A stretch of 64,000 nucleotides of DNA from Lepidodermella squamata (Eukaryota > Gastrotricha). The stretch covers positions 310,001-374,000 of the forward strand of contig JBLDXI010000058.1 of assembly GCA_047495785.1 (NCBI GenBank), in the 5' to 3' direction. Both the position numbers and the translations under genes were made by a program. The notes under the pieces were generated by a model. It had not been told where the DNA came from. It saw only the letters and a program-made list of their open reading frames with translations, and searched no databases. This document shows positions 41,247 through 52,428 of this stretch, in pieces (within the stretch, counting starts at the first letter, position 1; the number at the start of each line of letters is the position of its first letter).

Positions 41247-41752
41247 GAATTGCTATACCCAAGAGAATGACCTTTCATGCCTTCCTTTATGGGACACTTG
41301 AATAAAAAGCAAAAAGGCGAATAGCAAAATCAGCGTCAATACCAGGCAACGTAGCAAAAAAACTTCCCTTGATAGCATCCATCAATGTTTATTTTTCACT
41401 TAGGAAAATGTGAACCTTTTGACAAGGCGTGATAAGCCATTTTACCGGTGGTATAATTTTTAGAAGTCACACACAGAATAACGATCGAAAATCGCGATGA
41501 AACCGGAAATTTCAAGAATTATATAAAATTATAAGTTTTCATTTTAATGCTCAAAGTGAGGTGTGGCGTATTGCAGGCCTGAATGCGTAGATGTCAGGCG
41601 AAATTATTAGAAAAATGATTCTTCCCTCTGGACGTTAGCTTGAGTTTCGGAAGTTTCGTTGTGTTTTTGCAATTCGGCGTCCGAATCCTTATTAGATTCT
41701 GCTTGTTGAGTCTCGACATCTTTCGGCAAAGATACAGTGTCTTCCGCTGTTA
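41247..41752. other. Intergenic, no gene recognised
   Basis: 506 bp between two family C genes on the same strand. The plus-strand ORF at 41640 is the antisense of copy 3 and its 3' flank. Confidence 0.5.
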
Positions 41753-43974
41753 CTATTTCTTGTTACTTGCTGGACGAGGATCGATCGTCTTCTCTTCAGG
41801 GAAATTCGGCTCTTCAGGTAACTGGGGCTCTTCGGGTGATTGGGTCGCAACACGGGTCGGTTCTTTGGGGATTTCGTTCTGTGACTTGATCGTATCACTA
41901 TCAGCTTCCTTAGCCTCCTGTTTGGCTGATTCATTGTCTTTACTGTGACCCGATACAGATGGAGGAGGCTTTTCGCCTTCGCGAGGAACTTCCGTACCAT
42001 CATTAAGACCATCGGCCTCTGTTACCAAATTGTTCGTAGCACCGGGAGATTCAGCGACAGGATTTCCCTCGACAGGCCGTGGCGACACTGATTGTCTCGA
42101 GACATTATTTTCCAGTTGAACAGCGTCTTCATGATGATCAGCATCTATTAAAGCACCAACGGGTTCCGATTCTTTATTGCTACGCCTACTGTCTATCCGA
42201 GACTCAATCGGAGAGTTAACCCTCTTTGATGGGGTATTCCTACTCTCGATTTTCGACGTTTGTTCAGAGGGAGAAGGTGACTTCGGCTTTGAGGTAACAG
42301 ACGCTGCACGGGGCTTGCTTTGGGCTGATACAGTTTTTGCACGAGAGATAGATGGGGAATTTGATTTAATAGCTGGGGATGATGGCTTCGTAACTTCTAG
42401 AGCTTGAGTTTCAGTTGGAGTAGTCCTCGTCGTTTTCTTGAGAATCCCTTCGGCTTGAGATGTTTGTGAGGTGAACGTGATATTTTCCTGCTGAGGCAAC
42501 GCCTCTTCGTCAGCGACCAGAGCAGCATCAGGTTTAGGACTTTCGACATCATCATCTAGCGGTATAGCAAAGTCAGATATCTGGGGCACAGGGGTTCGGC
42601 GGTAGGATTGTCTCGGCAGGGCAACATCGTCGCCATCTTCCTCAGCTTCAGGCGGCGTGGGAGGACCAACTTGGGACTCGGGAAAGTGCACCTTCATGCC
42701 AGTATGAGTTCGCCGCTCGTTTTCGTCTACGAGAGAAGATTTTTTGCGCGCAGACGATGAACTTGAGTTGCGTCGCAGCGTGGAGAAAGGTTTCATATAG
42801 CCGTAAACGTCATTCATTGTTTCATCAGGATGCTTTTTCGGAAGAGCGGGTGACGTAGGCTGAGAGCTGAAATTATTCTGATCAAATTGAATCTCCGTCG
42901 TGAAGTCTTCATTCGGATCCGCCTGCTCTTCCCGCGGATCTTTGATCGGATCACTATGCACAGTTTTGCTTGAAGCGACCAGAGTTGATTTCTTAGAGAA
43001 AAGAGCAGTCTTTTTCGGTTTTGGTAGCGGTCTCGCATTGCTCGGTGGTTTCACTTTCGGCTGTTGATTTCTTGCCATGGGAACTGTGTGGTTTTTATTC
43101 ATTTTCGCTACGTTCACCTTCTCATCAGGAGCGACGTAAGACTTCGACACGTCCTCATTAGACGTAAAATTGCTGTAAATTCTAGGCTGACTCGCTAAAG
43201 TTGGAGGACGGCTTATCTTTTGAAAGACTGTAGTGGAACTCTATAATACATTGGTTCAAAAAAATACCAATTGATTTACTATGTAACTTACGATCGAAGG
43301 TGGTCGGATGACCTTTGAAAGGTGTTGCGACACTGCAGCATGAGCTTGATAGTCGGCCTCCCATTTCTTCACGCTGTAACTGCCTCTGATTTTCGCGATT
43401 CGATTTCGCATTCGCTCATTTTCACTTGACAAATACTGATTCAACCGCTTCATTTTGAACTGCTTGATTTGACCGTTCTTAGCCACTTTATCGACATGAA
43501 CTGTCGGAAGGTTGTTATCTATTGCCTTCTTGGTGGCTGAAAGAAATAAAAATTAGAACAATTTAAGTAGTTTTTTTCAGAATTACCGAAACCGACAATT
43601 CTTCTGTGTTCAACCCAATGCCGGAAGTCGCTGTTTTGCCGTTCTTCCCAATACAAGTGTTCAGGAATCTTGCGACCCTGGCTTATGTGGAAATACATAG
43701 GTTCTGGCATACCAAATGATTGTCGGATTTTTGTGCTGTCTGTTGTAGCGCTGAAATCTGAGTTTTTATTCTTTAGCGCCATCGAAAGAAGCGGCCTACG
43801 ACCGTTATTGATGAAAGGATCTCTACTTCTGGTCACAGTCGATTGGCTTGTAATGTTTGTTTTAATGAAGTCCTTTCTACCCAGCCAAGATGCGTGTGCT
43901 CTATCACCGCTGCTACGGGTAACATCATTATCGGCCAGCTTAGGTCGATAGCCCGCGTTAAAATATTGAGGCAT
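41753..43974 (-). CDS. Family C protein, copy 3, with long disordered C-terminus
   Basis: Three exons: 43587-43974, 43292-43536, 41753-43240; 706 aa. Exon 1 carries the signature in a diverged form (EPMYFHISQGRKIPEHLYWE, then NSDFRHWVEHRR), with a phase-1 donor directly after it. Exon 2 is a charged helical segment ending in HLSKVIRPPSI, matching copy 2. Exon 3 (496 codons) is unique among the copies. It is low complexity, rich in Pro, Ser, Glu, Lys and Thr, with PEEPQLPEEPNFPEE-like repeats, and is surely disordered. The intracellular scaffold-like layout is inference. The ATG at 43974 opens exon 1. Confidence 0.72.
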
Positions 43975-44550
43975 TGTTTGCTAAGCTTCTCGTACCAACG
44001 ACGATCACATTGCACCGAGCAGCGGCAGGCGTAAAAATTCGATCGAAGTTTTAACGCCGCAACGTGGATCTTCGCCACTGAATACGAGACACGCAAGCTT
44101 AGTCATTCGAGCGCTGTTGCCTGGCAGCAGACCGCGATTGCTTTTGAGCAAACATCAATGATGCGTTTTTTGCGAACGCAATAAATAGGAAGTGCCTCGC
44201 GCGAGTTATCTGATTTTTAATGCTATAATATGTCAAGGCTAAAATACTAAGAATTAGAAAGCGCATGCGCTTTTTTCGGCACGACTCAGGACGGAAATGG
44301 GAAATCAATGTATATACATATATAAAGTTGGCCTAATAACTCGCTGTGGGGATTATCGCTGATTGAAATCTACAACATCGTCGCTGTGGAGACGTTTCCT
44401 CGTAGCCAAGGCTATGTCCAGCTAAGTATAATATTATTTATCACGAGTAATAGGAATGTATTGATACTTAACGAACTCACTAGAAGAAAAATGGTGATGT
44501 AAGGTGTTTGACCAGCTGTCGTAATATTAATTGAAATAACAAGATGCGAT
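43975..44550. other. Intergenic, divergent promoter region
   Basis: 576 bp between a family C gene and a channel gene transcribed away from each other. It includes a TATATACATATATAAAG stretch at about 44310-44326. No gene recognised. Confidence 0.5.
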
Positions 44551-46395
44551 ATGAAAGATAACAAATTCTCAGATTTTGAAATGAGGTTTAAGTTTTCGTC
44601 AATTTTGCTCGGCTTAGTATTTATTACTAGCCCTTGTAGCTCTGATTATCCGACCGATGAAGAAGTTGCCTATGCTAACAACTGGCTCAACCTCGGTTAT
44701 GGTCACTACTTTTATACAGTCATATTAACTGGAAAGTATTCCGAGAGCATATCAGATCTTGACAAAATCACCGGATGCAGTGAAGCTTTTCAAAGTTATC
44801 TCTCCGAGAACAGGTACAAATTGATAGCAGTTCCTCCGAGCCGACCAACCTTCATAGGAATGGGTGTTTATTTGAGCGTATGTTTTTCAAGAATTTCCAC
44901 AATCATAATCTAAGCATTGTTTAATGCAGAATTTGGACGACGTTTCCGATACTGATCAAACAGTCACACTGACAGCAATTTTCACTATGAAGTGGGCTAG
45001 ATACTAGATATTATGTGTTGTCATTGTTTATGTTGATATTTCTATCAATTTTTCAGGTGGCTTGACACCCGAATTTCATTCAAAGCCGGCCCCGACTGCG
45101 TGAATTATACCTACGTCCTGCCTAATCTTCAGAGCATTTGGTTCAGCCCGATAACCATCGAAAACAGCGCAACCGATCAAGTAATTATGCCAGTTATTTG
45201 GGAAAAATGTATTGGTACTTGGCACTGATTGTGGTTACATCACTAATGTCACTATTTATAGTTCCAGCCTATGTCACCGAGTCCGGTTTCATTGAAAGCC
45301 GATTCGTTCTGAAGCTTCATGTCAGGTTTATTATTTGAGCTGACTTTAAGCTAACCTTAATTGTCCTTTTCAAGCTGTGACATGGACCTGAAGTTATATC
45401 CCCGGGACTGGCAAAACTGCGCAATAAATATGAGGTAAAATTTGATTCGGCCATCATCCAAAGGCGCAATAATTCACTTTTCGACAGGATGCCCTACCTT
45501 ATAAACGAGGTGATAATTTTGCCATACGCTCCAAATACCATGTTGTTTTTCTGGTCGGATGACATCAACCATCCGACTTGGGAAAATACAGCAGGTCCCG
45601 CCGACAGCTGGGATGAAGATCATGTTTCGGATGGAAAGAAAACCAGGATACACCAATTTGTAAAAGAACTTTCTCAGGCTATTTTTGTAAATTGCTATGG
45701 CAATTCGTTCACCCAGGGTAATCATGGCTCCGACTGTAATCATCAGCTTGGGAACGGTAATTTTAAACTTCATTATCAACGCATTCTAAATTAGATGAAT
45801 TCCATTAGATTCTACCGTTTATTGAGCCTCACGATGCCGGAGACAAAGTAAGTTCCTTTTCCAATGCAGCAATGATTTATCTTTTTTTGCCAGATGAGCA
45901 CGATGCTGACTATGCTACTAGCATATTTCCTGGTCCTGCTAACAGTGGTCAGCACCACGCCACAAACTTCAGAGAACATACCACTATTACTGGAATTTTT
46001 CGTCATAATTCTTACAATTGGTAAATTTTCAATGGAATGTATCTGCGTCTTCAAATATTTCATTGTAAGGAATGGCCGGCGCTTTCGCCTGTGCACTCAT
46101 CTGTCGACTTGCTGCCAGTAGCCCTCCGACCAAGAAGAAATCTGGAAGTTATCAATACTACATGTGCCCACCGCTGAACCTTAAAACCCTCAATAACGTC
46201 TGTCTTGTCCTGTAAGATAACTATAAATTTCTACGATCAACTTGCACTATGCTCATATTTAGGTATTGCTTGACTCTTGGATCGGCTTATGTTTACCTCT
46301 TCGCTTCTATGGAAAGCATCAGAAGTTCGATGTTGGCTGAAGAAGCGAAAAAGTACAACTACACTCCTATCTACGTTTCTACTGGAAATGGATAA
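44551..46395 (+). CDS. Cys-loop ligand-gated ion channel subunit, copy 1 (one-base frame break)
   Basis: Eleven exons by alignment to the copy at 47592: 44551-44877, 44930-44991, 45057-45208, 45262-45325, 45375-45434, 45488-45659, 45717-45756, 45809-45847, 45894-46020, 46070-46211, 46263-46395 (about 438 aa). It has a signal peptide, an extracellular beta domain, and a perfect Cys-loop (C, 13 residues, C: CDMDLKLYPRDWQNC). Pre-M1 is FRMERK and M1 is ERKPGYTNLVIMAPTVIIS. DAGDK precedes M2, with an acidic residue as in cation channels. M3 and M4 follow. Within exon 6, near 45593-45595, the frame must shift by one base (an extra G) for the homology to continue, so the gene is either damaged or misread. 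All other exon phases agree. Confidence 0.72.
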
Positions 46396-46506
46396 ACGAA
46401 ATGGAGGACGAAATTATTACGCTTTTATTTGCCTTTCAAGTTGAAAGTAACTATGCCGGAGCTCAGCTTCGATGCCGTATAAAAGCTACAAAGATCATTG
46501 AAAAAT

Positions 46507-47134
46507 TCAAGTTATCTTGATTTGCCCGTCCATAATGCCTTTCGCTAGGGTCTGCGCCCAAACGAAGAAAGAACGCCGCTGTTGGCAAATATCAGCAGAT
46601 TTGAACACATTCATGCAAGCATCGAGTCGCTGTTTTTGCTGTAGTCGATAGAAAAATCGGGCCAGGGTGTAGAGGCGTTTGGTCAAAATTGCGCCAATAT
46701 TGCTGCAGCTTATTCTTGGCCTTCGAGGCGCTATTTTCGCCCTCATTAGACCACTGGGGAGAAAATTGTCGCTTGGTAGAACCTCATCGGACGATTTCTC
46801 TGTTTCGACAGGCAAAGGCGGCTCTGGTGATGGAGGTTTTTTCAGTTGCTTCTGACGTTCGCAGTATTGGTTGATTTCGACAGAGCTCATGAATTCATGT
46901 TTCAGCAGGCCTAAAACTGCTTCGTTCACCTTAGCTAAGAGAGAGATTAAAAACGTAATTAGCTAAAGCAAAAGCGAAAGATTCAATTTACTAACCGAGG
47001 GATGCAGGTTGTTCGTTGGTTGATCGAGCCTTTGGGGTTTGAACCAGTTGTGATCTAAGCTTTGTCCTAGCATAGCATGCGGACCATGTTGCCACGACCC
47101 AGAGACCAGCAACAAACGAATTCGTGGGTTTCAT
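46507..47134 (-). CDS. Small secreted protein, family B copy 3
   Basis: Exons 46996-47134 and 46507-46934, with a 61-bp phase-1 intron; 188 aa. Exon 1 is a signal peptide (MKPTNSFVAGLWVVATWSAC) plus linker. Exon 2 has a Pro-rich insert (KKPPSPEPPLPVE) absent from other copies, then the conserved core: ILTKRLYTLARFFYRLQQKQ, RLDACMNVFKSADICQQRRS and FFVWAQTLAKGIMDGQ. It is close to the copy at 49938 in the core. Secreted, four mature cysteines, no recognised domain. Confidence 0.8.
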
Positions 47135-47591
47135 TTTGCTTTAAATCGACTTCGCAGGTAGCTGAAAATTAAAAAAATACAGATCATCAACTGACAACAA
47201 CAACTCTTAAGACAAAATCAAAACGTATTTCTGGTTCTGAATAGCTGCGGGGATGTTATTGTTTTCATTCGAATGCATGTAAAATGCCTCTGCACTTGTA
47301 TGTGATATCTGGGAGGAGTTGAGCGTTGATCAATTTCAGAATTTCAAGTGCTGCTGCTTAAAAGAAAACGTGGCTAACCGCCCACTGAAATTCGAACATA
47401 GTTTCCTGAAATTGATCAAAACAGACTGCCAATAGATAGGAGGTGAAGTGAAAGCTTCCGCCTGAAAACAGCTCGTTACGTGGGATTTGTAACAAAATAA
47501 ACGACTGGAGAAGGGAGGAGCACTTCCGAGCGCTGCGACCTAGGACGTTCGGATAACGTAAGTCTTTATTGCCTCGTAAGGCATAGCTTTA
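47135..47591. other. Intergenic, short
   Basis: 457 bp between the B gene's promoter and the 3' end of the channel gene. A minus-strand AATAAA lies at about 47580-47587, just past that gene's stop. Confidence 0.5.
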
Positions 47592-49441
47592 TTACAGTAC
47601 TGATGCTATGTATGACTCAGTACTCAGAAGCGGATTGAGTTCATCATCGTTGAAGAGCTGGACTGTCGTATAATTGAATTTCTTTGCGTTTTCCGCTTTC
47701 AGAGCCGCAATGTTGTTTTCCAGACTGACTCCTAAATATATGTAGGCGCAAACCACGGCAATTACGTATCTAATATTTGATAACAAAGGTCAAACAAAAA
47801 AGTCCGAAACGGGAGGAGTTAACTCACAGAATAAGGGTTACGTCATTCAATAGGCTGGCAGTGATGCAAGGAAATAACTGAAGGCAGACATTTTGTTGGA
47901 CCGACCCACGTTTAGCTTTTGCCATTGCTTCCTCGTGGCTATTCAGCCTTAAAATCAGGGCACACAACACGGCGCCAGCCATGCCCACGCCAATGAGGGC
48001 AACGAAGAATATCATAAGTATTGGAATCGAATCGGAAGTTTGCGGGGTTGAATCCATCATCGTAAGCAACACTGTATGGAAAAATGAAAGCAAACTTCAG
48101 CATCTTGAAGAAATTTCCGCTTACTCAAAAAATAGGCCAATAAACTGGTCAACATTGTAGCCATCTGAAAATTGCCAATCAGCATCCATAATTGACAGTT
48201 TAAGATGACTAACCTTTTCTCCAGCGTCTTTGCTGAGGACGAATGTTAAGACCTGTGAATAAATCTTACTAAATGTCTTGAATCTAACTTAGCTACATAC
48301 CGTCGCTAAACTAATAAAACACGTTGGCAGTAGAAGGGTCCAGATAAAAAAACTCGACTTTCTCTCCAAACGGAACCAAAAGCGCAGGCCAGGTGTATTG
48401 GAATCTTTCTTCCAATCAGTTGGCACTGCGGATTGCCCCGTTATGCTCCAGATCGGATGATTGCCACTGTCGTCATCCCAAAGAGTCAGAGCAGTATCGA
48501 ATGACGGGACGAAGTACTGCAGCTGATTCATTCGCAGCCCGTTCGAACGAACCGTTAGATGACAGTTTTGCACGTCGTATGGATAGGCCAGGAGCATCTG
48601 ATAAGTAAAATTTACGCCAACAACTTCTCTAAGGGCAGTTTAACCAACCATGTCACAGCTGAGAAACAGATTTCACGTAAAATTCGCAGGGAATTTGAAG
48701 CTAAATCCTTACTTTAGGACAAGGCGTAAGCCAACACGCCAGATAACCACGCCATTGTAAACCAAGGCAGGAAATCTGAAGTAGAAAACGAGAGTTGACA
48801 AAATTGAGAAAAAATCTAATTCCTAATCGTACTTCTCCCAGGCTTCGTAATATAAGACTCTTTCAGCAGAATTGTCGACCATGAATGATGGAAACCATAT
48901 TGTTCGTAGATCCGGAATTGGAAGACCTATCCAACGGCACGCTTCTCCCCCGCAAGCCTCATCGAGACGGCGATCAATCCACCTGAACTCGATCATGACA
49001 GTTATCGTGACAGTTTGATCTCGGTCGTTCATTCCATTCAAGTTCTGAAGATACATAATATCATTAGCTGTGATAGTCATAGTGTCATTTCTCTATATAT
49101 ACAGTGAGGGCCACCCTGGCAGAAATCCATGCCGGCTGTGTAGGGGGCTGCAGAATGGAATATTTATTCATAGGATCCTGAATCCATGTAAGTAAGGTTG
49201 TTCCGCATCTTTTAGAATTTGTCAGCAACTCGGAGTCATTGTCTGGTATGGTGTAAATTGAAAAGTCATTTGGGAAGAAACCACGATTGAAAAAGTCCAT
49301 GTAGCCTTGAGTTGTGTCAGGACCACCAGAATATGGATCATCGGGAATTGTTATACCGTTCCCGTCATCTATAATAGTCCCGTTATCCAAAACTGTAGCC
49401 GAAACAATTGACAACACGAAAAACCAGGAGAAGATGAGCAT
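47592..49441 (-). CDS. Cys-loop ligand-gated ion channel subunit, copy 2, intact
   Basis: Nine exons, all phases consistent: 49103-49441, 48833-49044, 48713-48775, 48649-48658, 48301-48597, 48214-48252, 48125-48164, 47828-48071, 47592-47769 (473 aa). Signal peptide MLIFSWFFVLSIVSA. The Cys-loop is C-DMMLLAYPYDVQN-C, 13 residues between cysteines, with its first half on a 10-nt exon. WFRLERKSSFFIW leads into M1. DAGEK precedes M2, with a Glu at the position typical of cation-selective members. M3 begins near TPQTSDSIPILMIFFV. A short cytosolic loop and M4 (VIAVVCAYIYLGVSL) end the chain. Pentameric plasma-membrane channel; the ligand cannot be assigned and there is no vicinal-cysteine pair that I can see. 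Confidence 0.82.
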
Positions 49442-49937
49442 TTTCGCTCGAATTCATAAAATCTCGAAAATTGACATTAAGGCAACAGCAAGCCTTAAAA
49501 CTGACTTTATTTGATCAGTTGCTAACCCTCCCACCCAATGGAGCCGCAAAACACGATAGCTCATTTCTTGCGCCGCATCTTGTAAGTTTATGCAATATTT
49601 GTTTTGGCTTTAATTCATGGTGTTGTCTTCAGAATGCTCAGAAAACGGTCACTAGATATTTCTCATGCCATCCTCATGTCGTTTAAGCGCGATTGAATGA
49701 ATCACGTTACCCGTGAGCATATTTACATTCCATAGGTACGCTGGTTGAAATTTTATGTCGTGTTTTATTTCTGTATCTCAATATCGCAAGTTGTTAAGCT
49801 GATTGGTTTTTATCAAGTTTCAAGCGTAGACGACTCACGTAAATGAAAAGCGTAGGTTTGAGCAGATACGCGTCTTAAAGAAAGAAAGAGAGAGAAAACT
49901 TAACAGCAGGGTTGCATTTCATTTTTAAATTTATATA
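49442..49937. other. Intergenic, divergent promoter region
   Basis: 496 bp between the channel gene and a family B gene, transcribed in opposite directions. A TATATAA overlaps the ATG context of the B gene. Otherwise nothing recognised. Confidence 0.5.
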
Positions 49938-50509
49938 ATGCTGCTGTTAATACTCGTCTCATTGCCTTTATTTAGCTGCGCTGAAGAGATTAAGGGTTTC
50001 AAGAAACTGCCTGGTATCCTAAGGACAGCCCAATCTTGGTTACCGAAAATATCAGCATTAGAACGTGAGGTTCCTAATTTTATATCAACTTAAACAGTTT
50101 CTTTATTCCAGACGATGATTCTGCCGCAAACATGTTGAAAAAAGAGCTTGCGGCAGCGGGGAATATAATCAAAGTGTGCGGGACGTCAAATCGTTTGGCG
50201 AGTAGGATGGCAAACAGACCGAAGCGACAGCAAACAGACACCGCTAAGGATCCCGTCGTGATATACGAGAAAACAACTTATGATCCAGTCGCGCGTCTAA
50301 CCAAAATGTGCTCGAATATGTCTGCGCTTCTAGGCAGGCGCATGAAGGTGATTTTCAGTCTGATCCAGGGGATTCAACAACGCCAACGTATGGAAAAGTG
50401 CATGGAAATATTCAGTTCCGCGGATATTTGCAATCAGCGCCAATCGTTTTTCGTCTGGGCACAGGTTGTAGCTAAGGATATCCTCAACGGCAATATCGAG
50501 TCGCTCTGA
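49938..50509 (+). CDS. Small secreted protein, family B copy 4
   Basis: Exons 49938-50064 and 50112-50509 with a 47-bp intron in phase 1; 174 aa. The signal peptide MLLLILVSLPLFSCA starts at the first ATG. Exon 2 has a basic, variable first half and the family core: ALLGRRMKVIFSLIQGIQQR, QRMEKCMEIFSSADIC, QRQSFFVWAQVVAKDILNG. The minus-strand ORF over the same bases is a shadow. Four mature cysteines. Unknown function. Confidence 0.8.
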
Positions 50510-51204
50510 GATACACACGAGTTCACAAAGCTTACTATTTTTTTGGCAATTTTTGACTAATACCTATGCTTTGGTGTTATAGTGGTTAGTGATGACTGCA
50601 AACTAGAATTGCTTCTGAATCTCCCGATTTTACGAGCTAGCCATCTTCGGCTGTAGATTGAAACTTGAAACGTGTATAAGATTTGATTAAGTAAATCGCG
50701 CTTTTTAGTGTCACATCTCATTGAATTGCGTGCATGTGCGTGATGGGCATAAACACGCCCATCAAACATCGAATCTAATTAGGGATCGAAGAATCGGAAC
50801 CGGTTGAACGTCATGTCACTCGCTTTGTTAATTTTTGTCGTTGGATGAAATCATTGATTGCCAGGCCATTGAATACCTGAGTCTGAATTTTTATGACACA
50901 TTTCACGCTCAGTGCGCGTATTGCGGAGGAACGTTCGGCTTGAACGAATTTCACGGTTATTAATGCGCCGAAGTGTGTAGCCGACATTGTAGATCGCACA
51001 GGATGATTTAACTGTGAAAATTATATTTTTCGACTCAAGCAATTTGTCTGATAGAACGCGATATTGTCCGCATCAATGAACCATGTCGCGAATAAATAGC
51101 GCATGTCTCAGTAATTGAGGAAAAGACACTTCAACAGGATATATAAACGCACTTCGTGTTGAGAATCGCAATACATTTCGAATTCTCAGCAAGCTACTAG
51201 AATA
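50510..51204. other. Intergenic, no gene recognised
   Basis: 695 bp. It contains a TATATAAA at 51140-51147, placed about 58 nt before the next gene's ATG. Minus-strand ORFs here lack support. Confidence 0.5.
51140..51147 (+). promoter_or_regulatory. TATA box of the gene at 51205
   Basis: TATATAAA located 58 nt upstream of the ATG at 51205, a spacing that allows a leader of about 30 nt. Confidence 0.45.
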
Positions 51205-52046
51205 ATGCACGAGAGGGGCAATTTCACGGACTTGAAGAAAATTGTTGCATCATGCAGGCGAGCATCAGCGGCCCTAATTTCGTCAACTTCCCCTCTTTTA
51301 AGCCGACCAAACGGAAAGTCGAGAAAGCATCCGCATGAGAACCACTTTCACACCTGCGAGGTGCAGATCCTGCGATCAACCTTTGATCACGTGAAGCAAA
51401 TGGAGACTTTCCCTTGGGAGGTTCAAGACAGGTAAGAATAAAATATAGTAGTCCACTTTAAAATCAAAACATCCCTTATTTTGACAGCTTAGCAACTTCA
51501 AATCATGCCGAGATCGTTGCCAAGTGTTACAGATTTCAGAGTCGGCTCGTCGAGCTGCAAATGGATGCGGAAAATATGAATTTAGCAACTATCATGATCA
51601 GCGTCCTCGAGCGATGCTTGGCTAAAATTCACAACCCAGCTAGCCTTGATGATGAAATCAATCAGATAATCACCCTTCATCGAGTTCTGGGCATTCATCC
51701 CAGGCTGACAGCTGCTATTCTCGAGGAAATCAAGCCTGTTGTATCGGCGCATCTAATATATGGCCACCTGTGTATCGTTAAGGAGGAGAGTGAGCGTCGC
51801 CGGTCGTCCTACGCCGGAAAATATGTAGCACGCCAGCCTGTGGGCAGAACCAACTCGAACAACCACGCGAAAGATATATTCAGCAAGATATTGCATTTTC
51901 GTCATCAAGAGAAGCCATCAAGTTGTCCGAACCTTCGCCAAGAATGTCTTACTTGCCGCACGTGGGATCGATTCTTTGAATGCCTTATCAAGCGCTTCAT
52001 AAAACCAACGGCGGAATGCAAAGGCAATAAGCCACTACTCTTTTAA
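51205..52046 (+). CDS. Possible globin-like protein
   Basis: Exons 51205-51431 and 51488-52046, with a 56-bp phase-2 intron; 261 aa. The N-terminal 45 residues are basic and Ser-rich. The helical body contains TIMISVLERCLAKIHNPASLDDEIN, LHRVLGIHPRL and a late TWDRFFECLIKRF. This order (helix, LDD turn, LG..H, then W near the end) resembles invertebrate globins. The distal position would be Asn rather than His, and the region between RRRSSY and the tryptophan has a long insert. The match is by eye and weak. If it is not a globin, it is an unknown intracellular helical protein. No signal peptide. Confidence 0.5.
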
Positions 52047-52428
52047 AATGACTGAAAACGCACTCGTACTACGTCATTTAGGCTACGATTCTTTCACCTC
52101 TCATTTTTTCATTGAAAGTTCTATTCGTAGAAAGTAGCAATGCTCTATGAGCTATACATGGACCGTTGTAGCACTATAGATGAACCAATAAATCACATTG
52201 ATTTAACGATTGAAGAATTTTAGTAGCCCGGCGGGTCTCGCATTAAATTTGCATCGGATTCGCTCAGTTTCTATCAGACACCTTAGAATAATAAAGAAGG
52301 TCGCATCTATTGGTTACAAGCTCGTTGATCGATTACGCCAGCCTCGCTGTGTTTTTTTCGCCTATTACAAAGAAACTCGCAGAAGGTGAAAAAACGAGCT
52401 GCACTTCGCCTGGCCTAGCAAATAGAAC
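52047..52428. other. Short intergenic spacer
   Basis: 382 bp between two plus-strand genes; it includes AATAAA-type signals near 52190 and 52290. No gene recognised. Confidence 0.5.

Noticed and set aside
45600-45780. Plus-strand channel gene read as having several frameshifts in M1
   Set aside because: A 58-bp GT-AG intron (45660-45716) restores a residue-for-residue alignment with the paralogue's M1, leaving only one single-base break upstream.
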